A stretch of 50,672 nucleotides of DNA, taken from contig CAZJJZ010000008.1 of assembly GCA_964546505.1 (NCBI GenBank), forward strand, positions 1 to 50,672. Reading direction: 5' to 3'. The stretch is from CAZJJZ01 sp964546505. GTDB lineage: Bacteria > Patescibacteriota > Gracilibacteria > UBA1369. Shown piece by piece: positions 16,076-24,767 of this stretch. The translations under genes were made by a program, and so were the position numbers. Each line of letters starts with the position of its first letter. Within the stretch, counting starts at the first letter, position 1. The notes beneath the pieces are model-generated. The model made no database searches and was not told the DNA's origin. It saw only the letters and a list, made by a program, of their open reading frames with translations.

Positions 16076-17362
16076 ATGAGCGCGCGAAGAGACTCGGAGC
16101 GCCCTTCGCAGGGCGCTCCTCCTGTTCCTCCGTCAGTTCCAGGCACCTCGGTGCCCGGGGTGACGGACGAGCCCTACGTCGATGTCGACGAAGAGCTCGA
16201 AGTGAAAGACCCACCGGATCTGGGAGAGGTAGAGGAGCAATCCTCGAAACCTCCAACCGACAGGCCAGCTGCATCTGGCAGTTTGCCACGTCCGCCCCCA
16301 GTTCCAAACTTCACGGCGCGTACCCCGCTGCCGCCCAAACCCCTCCCCCCCCCGCCGCCGCATCGACCTGTCGAAAAGACAGAGCCGATGCCGGCAGCAG
16401 ATTCACCGGCTGCAAACGCCGGTAGCCCCCTCCCAGCTTTCCCGCTGGAGGAGCCAACGCCCCAAACGGCTGCGGCTCCTCCCAAGAAGCCACTGCCCCC
16501 CCCACCGCCGCCAATTCGCGGCAACGGTAACCCGACCGATTCGGGTAACGGAGGGGCAGTGCCTCCTCCAGACAACAGAGGAGAAAATTCCATGTCAGAT
16601 CCCGGACCCCGCATGTCGCCGCCCCCCGCCGTCCACCACCACACCCACGAGCATCGTGGATGGGGTCGGCTGGGCTGGATACTGGCCGCCGTCGTCGGTC
16701 TGCTCCTCCTGCTCGTGAGTGTGCCACTCGCGATGCATACCCTCGGTAGCTGGTGGGGTGGTGCACCTTCGGCGGCCAGCCCCACTTCTCCGGAGCTCAT
16801 CCTGAGCGACGGAGACCGGCTGAAGGCCGGTAGCTACTGCCAAACTCCGGCGTCACCCGCAGAAATGCGGGTGTTCATCGGACAGGACAAGGTCAGCGGA
16901 CAAATCCGCGCCGGCCTGTTCTGTGAAGGGAGCCTCCGGATGGAGGACGAGGCCTTCACGGCCAGCGTCCTCTGTAAACTCCGCGAGGAAGAGGGAGTCT
17001 GCGGCGACTGGCTGACCCTGTCAGCTCGTCGCCGCAAGACGGAGCTATCCGCCGTCTACCCCGGGAAGCGATTCCTGAGGGTGAACAGGTCGGATGGGGG
17101 GACGCTGGATCTCGACGATCCGATCCTCGCCACGGTGCAGGTGGGGCCGTGCACAGAAATGTGCAAGGTCGTCACCGAGCCGAGCTCCAAGCCCATCCCG
17201 CCGCCGTACCGCCCACCACCCCGCCCCGCACCCGCGCCCACCACCAGCTGTCCCCAGTGCGTTCGAGCACTGGAAAAGCGCGTGGAAGTGCTGGAGAAGC
17301 GTCCCCAGGCTTGGGACGCGTCGCACGAGATCCAGGAAAGGGCCCGAAGGGGCGGAAAGTAG
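16076..17362 (+). CDS. GC-rich, proline-rich single-span membrane protein (foreign-looking)
   Basis: An unrecognised 428-aa protein starts at ATG 16076, with AAGGAG 4 nt upstream. Residues 1-195 are low-complexity and proline-rich (runs of PPPPP near 90-95 and 141-146), with an acidic patch at 30-55. A His cluster (HHHTHEH) precedes one membrane segment at about 200-222. The C-terminal 200 residues hold eight Cys (about 255, 283, 300, 309, 359, 363, 392, 395), a second proline stretch, and a short coiled coil (RALEKRVEVLEKR). Topology is probably cytoplasmic N-terminus and exported, disulphide-bonded C-terminus. Base use is unlike its neighbours: 43 of 60 bases at 17161-17220 are G/C, against 13 of 60 at 17701-17760. 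Transfer, or a misassembled insert, are both possible. Confidence 0.8.
   Translation: MSARRDSERPSQGAPPVPPSVPGTSVPGVTDEPYVDVDEELEVKDPPDLGEVEEQSSKPPTDRPAASGSLPRPPPVPNFTARTPLPPKPLPPPPPHRPVEKTEPMPAADSPAANAGSPLPAFPLEEPTPQTAAAPPKKPLPPPPPPIRGNGNPTDSGNGGAVPPPDNRGENSMSDPGPRMSPPPAVHHHTHEHRGWGRLGWILAAVVGLLLLLVSVPLAMHTLGSWWGGAPSAASPTSPELILSDGDRLKAGSYCQTPASPAEMRVFIGQDKVSGQIRAGLFCEGSLRMEDEAFTASVLCKLREEEGVCGDWLTLSARRRKTELSAVYPGKRFLRVNRSDGGTLDLDDPILATVQVGPCTEMCKVVTEPSSKPIPPPYRPPPRPAPAPTTSCPQCVRALEKRVEVLEKRPQAWDASHEIQERARRGGK
16578..16594 (+). promoter_or_regulatory. Internal Shine-Dalgarno and ATG within the GC-rich gene
   Basis: GAGGAG (16578-16583) stands 8 nt before an in-frame ATG at 16592. Starting there would give a 256-aa form lacking the proline-rich N-terminal region but keeping the His cluster, membrane span and Cys-rich domain. 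Confidence 0.35.
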
Positions 17363-17375
17363 TAAGGGCATCACC

Positions 17376-17476
17376 CCCCTGTCCGTCACCGTGCATGTCG
17401 GCTGACGGGGGAACTCCAAAAAACCGGCTTTTAGTACACGGACTAGAAGCCCAGCCCCTGGAAGTATTTTCAGGGC
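17376..17476 (+). other. Three hairpins in the 3' trailer of the GC-rich gene
   Basis: Hairpin 1 (17376-17411) is built on CCGTCA/TGACGG. Hairpin 2 (17426-17451) is GGCTTTTAGT/ACTAGAAGCC with one wobble. Hairpin 3 (17454-17476) is CCCTG/CAGGG. None has a U-run. Together with the terminator at 17495 they make almost the whole trailer structured. Confidence 0.55.
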
Positions 17477-17494
17477 ACTACAAAGCAGAGTTTT

Positions 17495-17532
17495 CCCCTG
17501 GTCGGTTTTACCGGTCAGGGGAATTCTCTTTT
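17495..17532 (+). terminator. Terminator of the GC-rich cassette
   Basis: CCCCTGGTCGGT pairs with ACCGGTCAGGGG (two G-U pairs) around a TTT loop, followed by AATTCTCTTTT. GC content drops to the local AT-rich level right after it. Confidence 0.65.
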
Positions 17533-17561
17533 GTCTCAATTATTCAAATTAAAAAACTTCA

Positions 17562-17951
17562 CTACTTTGACAACAAATAAGCTTCAATTGCTACCACAGA
17601 ACCAATCAATAACAATCCCGACCACCAACTCAGCACCCCCAAAATTTGAAACAAAATACTACCAAGTGCAATCAAACTCAGAAATACTGCTTGACGTAAA
17701 GAAACATTAAGATGATCAAAATAAACTTCATTTTTATTAAACCATACCCTGATATAAAAACCCAGAATAGTAAAAGTAGAAGTTAAAGCGAAAAACAAAC
17801 TGACAAAAAACATCGCCAAAGACAAACCAGCAACAGTAGTGATATTATTGTTCACAAAAGGATCTAAACGATTTAAGACCAAATAAAACGCCAGCCAACT
17901 CACCAAAGCGGCAATTACCAAATAAACGATATAGCGATTTGTTATCATCAT
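17562..17951 (-). CDS. Multi-span membrane protein (129 aa)
   Basis: Unrecognised. The protein is largely hydrophobic with three to four membrane segments (about residues 7-26, 40-65, 88-104, 106-125) and few charged residues. Its start overlaps the stop of the upstream membrane protein gene by 4 nt, so the two are likely co-translated and may form a complex. The 3' end lies about 30 nt from the end of the GC-rich cassette's terminator. Confidence 0.75.
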   Translation of the reverse strand: MMITNRYIVYLVIAALVSWLAFYLVLNRLDPFVNNNITTVAGLSLAMFFVSLFFALTSTFTILGFYIRVWFNKNEVYFDHLNVSLRQAVFLSLIALGSILFQILGVLSWWSGLLLIGSVVAIEAYLLSK

Positions 17952-18886
17952 GCTTTTTGTTGATCAAAGAAGTTTCTTAAAACAATGGCCAGAACTAACA
18001 AGGCGACACCAACCACCAAAAAAACTATCGCTAGTCTCTGAACTTCCAAACCAGTAAAAGACAAAATATCTAAAGTAAAATCCCAAGCTTTTGCTCCATA
18101 TTGCAGCAAAAATTCAGCACCAAAAATACTGCCAAAAATGCTAGTAAAATACATAGCCAAAACCACTCCCAAAGCTCCACCAAGAACAAATGCTGAACCT
18201 AAAAAAGCAAATAAACGAGATATTGGTTTATAAACTACTAGAGTAATTAAAAATAAAATTAAAGCCAAAATAATTAACAGCCCGAACTGAATCAAATCCA
18301 GCTTGCTCAATAATTGTACTGGTATAACATTTTGCAAACCTTTGAGATCTTCTGGAACTGCATTGTATATAGCCAACTCAAACTCAGCTAATATAGGCTT
18401 AGCAACCTCATCATAACTAGCACCTGCTGGTATGCAGAGAGGCAAGCCATTTTGACTGATCTTCGGTTCACTTCCTAAACAAGTTGGTAATTCTTGATAT
18501 ATTTTATAAGCCAAAGTATTGCTCACAGTGATTAAAGCCCTTCTATAAGGCATCAGAGAAAAGATAATTTCTTGGCTTTGACCAAGCTGCACTTGTTGTA
18601 ATTGATCTTTAATATCATTAAGCATCGCACCATAGATATTGTCGGAGAATACCTTTTTAATTTCGGCAATTAAGTCTTCTCGATTGAACTTGGCAGTCAA
18701 AAAATCACTCCCAGAAAGCATCCTCTCAGCAGTCATTTCAACTAAAAAGTCATAGGAAATATCCAGAGTATTCTTGGCGTAAAAATGAGGATTCAACACT
18801 GTTCTAGAGGCAGCAAAGATCAAGAATGTCGGTAATGCCGCAGCTGCAAAAACCACAACTAAAATGCAAGCAAAAAATTTTCTCAA
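17948..18886 (-). CDS. Membrane protein with large exported loop (312 aa)
   Basis: Unrecognised. An N-terminal hydrophobic segment (about residues 5-27) leads into an exported region of about 160 residues with a likely disulphide pair (PTCLGSEPKISQNGLPLC). Three or four membrane segments follow in the C-terminal third (about 200-220, 225-255, 285-305). No enzyme motif is visible. It forms a two-gene operon with the 129-aa membrane protein through a 4-nt overlap. Confidence 0.75.
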   Translation of the reverse strand: MRKFFACILVVVFAAAALPTFLIFAASRTVLNPHFYAKNTLDISYDFLVEMTAERMLSGSDFLTAKFNREDLIAEIKKVFSDNIYGAMLNDIKDQLQQVQLGQSQEIIFSLMPYRRALITVSNTLAYKIYQELPTCLGSEPKISQNGLPLCIPAGASYDEVAKPILAEFELAIYNAVPEDLKGLQNVIPVQLLSKLDLIQFGLLIILALILFLITLVVYKPISRLFAFLGSAFVLGGALGVVLAMYFTSIFGSIFGAEFLLQYGAKAWDFTLDILSFTGLEVQRLAIVFLVVGVALLVLAIVLRNFFDQQKA

Positions 18887-18944
18887 TTCTGTATTTTAAA
18901 TTTGGTAATACTTTAGACTAATCCTCCCTAAAGCTCAAATTATT

Positions 18945-20009
18945 TTAAGTTTTCTTGCTAAGTGTAGGAATCTCCAAAACATCAGCAAACAGTGCCAAAG
19001 GAGACTTGGTTTGTGAAATTGGTGTTGACTGATTTGGTAGCAGATTTTCTGTTTCTACTGGTTCAACTTTCCAACGCACTTCTCTTTGCAATCTACCCTC
19101 CATGGTAAATCCAGCAGCTTTTTGATGTCCTCCACCACCAAAATTTTCAGCCAACTTTGCCACGTCAACATCATCTCGGCGTGTTCTAAACGATCCCTTC
19201 ACGTTGCCTTTACCATCTTCATTGAGTAAAACTGCAAACTTTGTTCCCGGCACACAATTTATAAAATCAACGACACCTGACAAGTCTTCGGTATTAGCTC
19301 CAGTTTCCAAAAAATCTTGATTGGTTAAAACTGCAACAGTTACTCCATCGGCATTCACCTGTGCCCTTTCCAATACTCTACCCCAAATTTTCATCGCGGC
19401 GAGCGGTGTCGTTTTGAATAAATTTTTGACCACAGGATTAATTTTACCACCCAATTCCACCAACTTTGCTGTTATTTCAAAAACCTCTAAAGTAGTGTTT
19501 TGATGCATCAAACTTCCGGTATCGTTATAGATTCCAGTTATTAAGGCCGTGGCCATTCCGGGAGTAATTTTCCAACCTAAATAACTCCAAATTTTATATA
19601 TCAAGATTGTGGTAGATGCACTTTGAATATCCACCACATTAACTGTTCCAAAATTGTCATTAGAAGAATGATGATCTAAGTTAATGATCGGAACTGATTT
19701 TTGATACATTTCCGGATAAATCTGATCATACTTGGTCATGTAAGAAGCCCCCGCATCAGAAATAAAAATCAAATCAAAATCACGAAAATCAAACTCTTTC
19801 ACAAAACTGCGCATCTGAGGCAAGTAGCAATATTTTTCCGGGATGTCATCAACACAAGCCATTACAGCCTCTTTTCCCATTTCTTTCATACTTTGGAAGA
19901 TTGCATTTGTGGCACCCAAGGTATCACCATCAGGTCTTTTATGAGCAATACACAATACTTTTTTCGCTTGTTTTACCAACCTCTCAATTTCCAAAAAATA
20001 TTCTTGCAT
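18945..20009 (-). CDS. DHH/DHHA1 phosphoesterase, NrnA-like
   Basis: Likely a nanoRNase or cyclic dinucleotide/pAp phosphatase. The metal-binding motifs HKRPDGD (residues 23-29) and DHH (112-114, NLDHHSSNDNFG) form the DHH domain, and GGGGHQKAAGF near 290 marks the DHHA1 domain. The length of 354 aa is a little above NrnA because of a C-terminal tail of about 35 residues without motifs. It is divergent from fmt across a 59-nt gap. The substrate (short RNA, pAp or c-di-AMP product) cannot be chosen from sequence. Confidence 0.92.
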   Translation of the reverse strand: MQEYFLEIERLVKQAKKVLCIAHKRPDGDTLGATNAIFQSMKEMGKEAVMACVDDIPEKYCYLPQMRSFVKEFDFRDFDLIFISDAGASYMTKYDQIYPEMYQKSVPIINLDHHSSNDNFGTVNVVDIQSASTTILIYKIWSYLGWKITPGMATALITGIYNDTGSLMHQNTTLEVFEITAKLVELGGKINPVVKNLFKTTPLAAMKIWGRVLERAQVNADGVTVAVLTNQDFLETGANTEDLSGVVDFINCVPGTKFAVLLNEDGKGNVKGSFRTRRDDVDVAKLAENFGGGGHQKAAGFTMEGRLQREVRWKVEPVETENLLPNQSTPISQTKSPLALFADVLEIPTLSKKT

Positions 20010-20068
20010 AGTTAATCTTTATAAGAGACTATTCTATTACTTAAAATCTCAAAATTCAAGTAAGAAAG

Positions 20069-20998
20069 ATGAATAATCCAATTCGCATAATCTTTATGGG
20101 AACGCCTGAAATCGCCTGTCCAACTCTTCTAGAACTTGCCAATGATCCACAATTTCAAATTGTCGCAGTAGTAACGAAACCTGATCAACCAATCGGCAGA
20201 AAACAAATCCTAACTTCACCGCCGGTCAAAGTTTTGGCACAAAAATTGAATTTAGCGATATATCAACCGGCAAGTTTACGTAAAGATGAAATTTTAAAGC
20301 AAACATTAAAGACATTTGATGCTGATTTTTTGGTGGTTTTTGCCTTTGGTCAAATACTGGATCGAACCAGCTTGAATCTAGCCAAGATTGCGCCAATCAA
20401 CCTGCATGCATCACTGTTGCCGGCATATCGCGGAGCTTCCCCTATTGAACAAGCTTTACTGAATGGAGATCAAAAGACCGGTATTAGTATTATGAAAATG
20501 AATGAGCAAATGGATCAGGGCGGAGTGTATATGATGCATCAAATTCCAATTGCAGCTGATGATAGCGCTGAAAGCCTGCGTACAAAAATCAGTTTGTTGG
20601 CAGCCAAGCACATTTGCAGGGATCTGGTTGAGATTTACCAAGGTAAAATTAGTCCTCAAGCACAAAACCATTCTGCAGCAACTTACTGCCAAAAAATCAA
20701 TAAAGCCGATGGCTTGATCAACCCATTAGAGCAAGGTGCTCAGGAAATAATCAATCGTCTACGTGCCTTTACTCCCTGGCCAGGTATTTTTCTCAATCTA
20801 GGTGGTCAAACATTAAGGCTACACCAACTACAGATCGCTGCTCAAGAAATTCCAGCAGGAAAATTCATCATCACCAATAACGAGCTGCTTTTAGGTACGA
20901 AATCTGGTAGTTTACAAATTTCAGAAATTCAACAAGCTGGCAAAAAAAAATTGCCCACAGCAACCTTTTTACTTGGTAACAGGGCTCTTTTTAACTAA
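20069..20998 (+). CDS. fmt: Methionyl-tRNA formyltransferase
   Basis: Formylates Met-tRNA(fMet) using 10-formyl-tetrahydrofolate. The N-terminal formyltransferase domain begins IRIIFMGTPEIACPTL and carries NLHASLLPAYRGASPIEQALLNGD, with the HxSLLP motif at 113-118. The C-terminal OB-like domain includes RAFTPWPGIF. Length is 309 aa, full size. ATG 20069 follows an AAGAAAG stretch. The 3' end overlaps the convergent ligase-like gene by 30 nt. Confidence 0.96.
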   Translation: MNNPIRIIFMGTPEIACPTLLELANDPQFQIVAVVTKPDQPIGRKQILTSPPVKVLAQKLNLAIYQPASLRKDEILKQTLKTFDADFLVVFAFGQILDRTSLNLAKIAPINLHASLLPAYRGASPIEQALLNGDQKTGISIMKMNEQMDQGGVYMMHQIPIAADDSAESLRTKISLLAAKHICRDLVEIYQGKISPQAQNHSAATYCQKINKADGLINPLEQGAQEIINRLRAFTPWPGIFLNLGGQTLRLHQLQIAAQEIPAGKFIITNNELLLGTKSGSLQISEIQQAGKKKLPTATFLLGNRALFN

Positions 20999-22279
20999 AG
21001 AGATACCCAGAAAAACCGCTAAAAACAACCAAAGCAATTGTCCCTGCCAAAGGGTTAATAGGTAATGATCTAGCAAACCGATAGACAATAAGCTCACAAT
21101 ACCGAAGATCAAGAGTATAGTATTCTGAGATTTTTGAGCTTGTTGGTAAGGAAAATATACCAAGCCCGCCACAAGCATTAACAACCATATTATTCCTCCC
21201 AGCCAACCAAATTCTACCGCAGCCAACACAAAAATATTATGTACAGGCTGATTTTGCCAGGGCTGCATAATTTGAGAATTGACCAAATCTGCAAATCCCA
21301 AGTATTGACCAGGGCCTATGCCCAAGGGTTGTTTCTCTAAGATTAGCAAAGCATCTTGTAGAAAGTTTTGTCTGATCAACAAATCCGCAAAATTAAAATT
21401 GGTAAATCTGCTCCACAATGGTACTAGCGCATCTATCAAAAATAACCCCAAAACTACAACCAGCAAGCTTACTGCAAGATGTATCAAAGAAAGCTTTTTT
21501 CTGCTAACACCTAATTGTAATAACAAAAATAGAGCGGTAGCTAAAATAGCTGCACGTGAGAATGTCAACAAGATCATCAAAATTAGTAAAACTTTCCAAA
21601 ACCAAGACCAAAATTGACGTTTGAATTGACCAAAACTATCCAACACGATCAAGCTAAACAAGTAGAAAGCCGCCAATAAATTGGCATGAGCAAAGCCTCC
21701 TAATGGCCTGACCATAGTTGCGTCACCAAGCTGCAATTTAGCCACATTTAAAACCTCAACACCAAGGGTGCTTTCACCAAACAAACCCAGATTACGCTGC
21801 CAGGTAAATTGAAAAAGCGTCAGTAATATTTGAACACCAACAATTAGCAAAAAGAAATTACGCGACTTTTGCAAAAGTGGAGCATTTACTACTACCACAA
21901 CAAAAAAAAGTAAATAAATTATATACCGCATCGCCGTTAAAACAGCTACAGACGTATTGTCCCAGTATAGAGAAAAAGCCAGTAAATGAATAATTAGAGT
22001 AACAAGAGCAATCTGAAAAAAAACTAATTGTTTGGGCCAGTTCAAGTTTTCAAACTTACCGATAATCAGACCAACCGCATAAAAAAGTATAGCTGCAACC
22101 ATCCAAAACTCACTGAAACTCCAAAAAAATCCCCAATTAGCTGAATCCAAACCCAATAAAAATGGCTGTCTAGACAACAATACTTGCCATTGCCAAGGCC
22201 AGCAAAAAAGAGTCAACATTATCAGCAACTGCAAAACTCCACTCCAGGTTAACCAATGCTTTTTTTGATTATTTAACAT
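20969..22279 (-). CDS. O-antigen ligase / Wzy-like polytopic membrane protein
   Basis: Probably joins or polymerises lipid-linked glycans on the outer face of the membrane. The 436-aa protein has about ten to twelve membrane segments and the Wzy_C-type region: GGFAHANLLAAFYL, then a periplasmic loop with KQPLGIGPGQYLGFADL and QPVHNIFVLAAVEFGWLGG. This is the usual GxGxG...HN pattern of the family. It overlaps the upstream solute-binding lipoprotein gene by 11 nt. With the GT2 gene upstream it forms a surface-polysaccharide group. Confidence 0.85.
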   Translation of the reverse strand: MLNNQKKHWLTWSGVLQLLIMLTLFCWPWQWQVLLSRQPFLLGLDSANWGFFWSFSEFWMVAAILFYAVGLIIGKFENLNWPKQLVFFQIALVTLIIHLLAFSLYWDNTSVAVLTAMRYIIYLLFFVVVVVNAPLLQKSRNFFLLIVGVQILLTLFQFTWQRNLGLFGESTLGVEVLNVAKLQLGDATMVRPLGGFAHANLLAAFYLFSLIVLDSFGQFKRQFWSWFWKVLLILMILLTFSRAAILATALFLLLQLGVSRKKLSLIHLAVSLLVVVLGLFLIDALVPLWSRFTNFNFADLLIRQNFLQDALLILEKQPLGIGPGQYLGFADLVNSQIMQPWQNQPVHNIFVLAAVEFGWLGGIIWLLMLVAGLVYFPYQQAQKSQNTILLIFGIVSLLSIGLLDHYLLTLWQGQLLWLFLAVFLGISLVKKSPVTK

Positions 22280-23729
22280 TATTGGCAGTGTTCGTGGCCG
22301 CTTTAATTAAATCCAAGTCCAATGCTGGATATATACCGGCAGTTGGCATGGATTTATTTATTCCATCTTGCACCTGACGCAAGGCATCTCTGGGAGACTT
22401 TGTAGCCAAAACGGCATTGATGGCTTGGTAAAAAAGGTCTTGGTACAAGTCATAATCATAGATTGGAAAACTCTCCGCAAATCCGACTTGTTCCGCAAAA
22501 ACTCCATAAATCGGATCCTTTTTTTGATCTTCAATCAAATCACGTCTGGCGGTGGGTCTTTTAGTTTTTTCATGATAAAAACTAGCATTTTCTTTGGCAG
22601 TCAAGAATAGTAAAAAATCCCAGGCAACATCAGGATTATCACAATTTCTTGAAACTGTTTCCAAAAAATAATTTGCCAAAACATCTCTTTTTTCAGTGGA
22701 CACTGCAGGATCATTAACTTGAGGAATTAATGCGGTTCTCACTGACTCAGGATTAATCGTTTTCTGGTTTTTATTCTTCAATTGTTTGATCTCATCAAGA
22801 ATTTGCTGGTAAGTAAAAGAATAACCGAAAATACTAGCCACCTTTCCCGAAGCGAAGGTAGTTAACTCCTTGGTACTGGAGTTGGCATCAGCAATGACAT
22901 CATTCCAACTATAATTTTTTTGTGATGCCAGAGCAAAACTGGTGTATAACTTCAACGCTTCAGTGGCCGGATTAACCGCCAGCCCCTTAGTATCTGTACT
23001 ACTCTGATTGGCAAAAACAGCCTGAGTGAAATTGGCATTATAAAAGTCCACCTTATACTGGAGCATAATACTCAATAAAATATCCATTGCCCTCAAAATG
23101 TTATCCGAACGTCCCATCGCTGTACCAGCAAGCTCAAAGCGCTCGAAACTGTTATCCGCCTTGGTAAGTCTAAATACATCATCTTTGAATTCTTCCCAGG
23201 TGGTACCTGGTTTCCCTCTAGATGGCACTCTATCTTCGTACAACTCTTTATTGTAATAAAGAGCTAAAGTATCAACTCCCAAGGGCAAACCAAAAACTTT
23301 GCGTGCTCCATCTTGCGTATCAGTTTGTATAGCATCTTTCGCTGCCACAGCCACAAAAGTTTCTTCAAATTGTTGAGGCGAGAAAACTTGGGTTGAAAGT
23401 GGCGTAATCTTTTTGCTATTTCTGGCAATCCAATAATTTGGCACGGAAAGTAAATCTGGACCTTCACCTTCTGCCATTTCATTCAGTATTGTTGCGTAAT
23501 AATCGGCGGGATTATCGAATTTGCGATATTTAATCACCACATTAGGATTCAAAGCTTGATACTGCTGAATAATAGGTCTAATGACTTCGTCGTTATCGTA
23601 GAGTTTATAGTATACCAACTCGACCTTTTGTGTGCTGACTTGAGGATTATCAGAATCCTTCTTTAGACAGGCGGTGTTAGTTAGCAGTACTACGGTCAAT
23701 AAAACAGCTACTACAGATTTCTTGAACAT
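22269..23729 (-). CDS. Extracellular solute-binding lipoprotein, family 1 (sugar type)
   Basis: A 486-aa lipoprotein. The signal peptide MFKKSVVAVLLTVVLLTNTACLKK has a lipobox ending at Cys21. The mature part follows the family 1 pattern (VELVYYKLYDNDEVIRPIIQQYQALNPNVVIKYRKF, LPLGVDTLALYYNKELYED, KPGTTWEEFKDDVFRLTK). Family members bind sugars or sugar polymers for ABC importers, but no ABC permease or ATPase is nearby. Here it overlaps a polysaccharide ligase gene, so a role in glycan recognition or export is possible. That last point is inference. Confidence 0.9.
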   Translation of the reverse strand: MFKKSVVAVLLTVVLLTNTACLKKDSDNPQVSTQKVELVYYKLYDNDEVIRPIIQQYQALNPNVVIKYRKFDNPADYYATILNEMAEGEGPDLLSVPNYWIARNSKKITPLSTQVFSPQQFEETFVAVAAKDAIQTDTQDGARKVFGLPLGVDTLALYYNKELYEDRVPSRGKPGTTWEEFKDDVFRLTKADNSFERFELAGTAMGRSDNILRAMDILLSIMLQYKVDFYNANFTQAVFANQSSTDTKGLAVNPATEALKLYTSFALASQKNYSWNDVIADANSSTKELTTFASGKVASIFGYSFTYQQILDEIKQLKNKNQKTINPESVRTALIPQVNDPAVSTEKRDVLANYFLETVSRNCDNPDVAWDFLLFLTAKENASFYHEKTKRPTARRDLIEDQKKDPIYGVFAEQVGFAESFPIYDYDLYQDLFYQAINAVLATKSPRDALRQVQDGINKSMPTAGIYPALDLDLIKAATNTANNVK

Positions 23730-23767
23730 AAAAACATTTTATTTTGCTGTATTTTAACACTATCAGT

Positions 23768-24705
23768 CTACGCCTTCAATCCTTCCTTAACCCCCTTCAG
23801 AAAGTATTTTTTAGAAAGCAGATAAAAGTACCAATTGTGCCATCTACCGGAACTTAATCGATAAATTAATTTTAAGTAAAGCAACAAAGGCCAACTGGTC
23901 AAAACTGCAAAAATCAGGCGCTTCATTACTCCAGGAACTTTTTTCAACTCTGGAAAACGCCGATGAAAGATCACGGCTGATCTGCCAACTGCCTGCATCC
24001 TTGCAGGTAAGCCACTTTCATCCAAATAGTGATAGTGGTAAGCGAGTGCTTGTGGACTATAATACAGTTTTAATCCCGCCTGTTGCTGTAAACGATAACC
24101 CAAATCGATATCCTCCCAACCATATTTAGCGAAAATCGGATCAAATTGAAACTTTCTCAATAACGACGTTTTTAAAGAAATATTGGAAGTATAAAAAAAA
24201 TTAAAATCCGCCAATTCTTNNNNNNNNNNNNNNNATGCAGTTTTTCGTAAGCAAATTGGTGACCTCCAAATTTGCCCAAAATACTGGAACCATTTGTCAT
24301 CCATTTCATAAAATTATTCACCGGCAATTGCGGATGCCAGGCTGTAAAACCCAACACTGCGGCATTTTCTTCCGGATGTAAGTAATGGATTTTTTGATGT
24401 TCGAATAAATAGTCATGAGTAGGCACAATGTCGTCCTGCAAAAAAACAATAACCTGACCTTTTGCTTTGGCAATACCATTATTCCTGGCTACACCTTGTC
24501 CACTGTTTTGTTGAGTAAAATAGCGAAAGTTCTTTCTATTCTTCGCAAACTGCTTTAAAACATCCAAAGTTGTATCCGTACTACCATCATCAATTACCAA
24601 CACTTCAAAATCAATACTCTGTACTGATTGTTGATAAATCGCGTTCAGCGTATCCGGCAATATATCAGCTCGATTATAAGTTGGAATGACAATACTAAAA
24701 AACAT
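23768..24705 (-). CDS. Family 2 glycosyltransferase, interrupted by a gap
   Basis: Processive-type GT-A transferase. The N-terminal part reads MFFSIVIPTYNRADILPDTL, IDDGSTDTT, GVARNNGIAKAKGQVIVFLQDD. The C-terminal part has DFNFFYTSNISLKTSLLRKFQFD, GWEDIDLGYRLQQQ and two hydrophobic stretches near the end (LTSWPLLLYLKLIY). A 15-N run at 24220-24234 interrupts it, and the frame changes across it, so the N count is not the true length. NFFYTSNISLK...GWEDIDLG is the expected continuation, so this is one gene. It is encoded upstream of the solute-binding lipoprotein and the ligase-like gene. Confidence 0.87.
24220..24234. other. Scaffold gap (15 N) inside a glycosyltransferase gene
   Basis: The flanks (GCCAATTCTT before, ATGCAGTTTT after) share no end repeat, and the two coding parts are out of frame with 15 N. 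A short real stretch is missing. Confidence 0.85.
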
Positions 24706-24767
24706 GCACCATTAGTAAATTATGCTGACTAATGGTACATGATTTAGACTATCTCGACTAGACAAAA

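Noticed and set aside
16133..17580. Several long open frames on both strands across the GC-rich region
   Set aside because: They are by-products of GC-rich codons, overlap the gene with ATG 16076 and a Shine-Dalgarno site, and show no own start signals.
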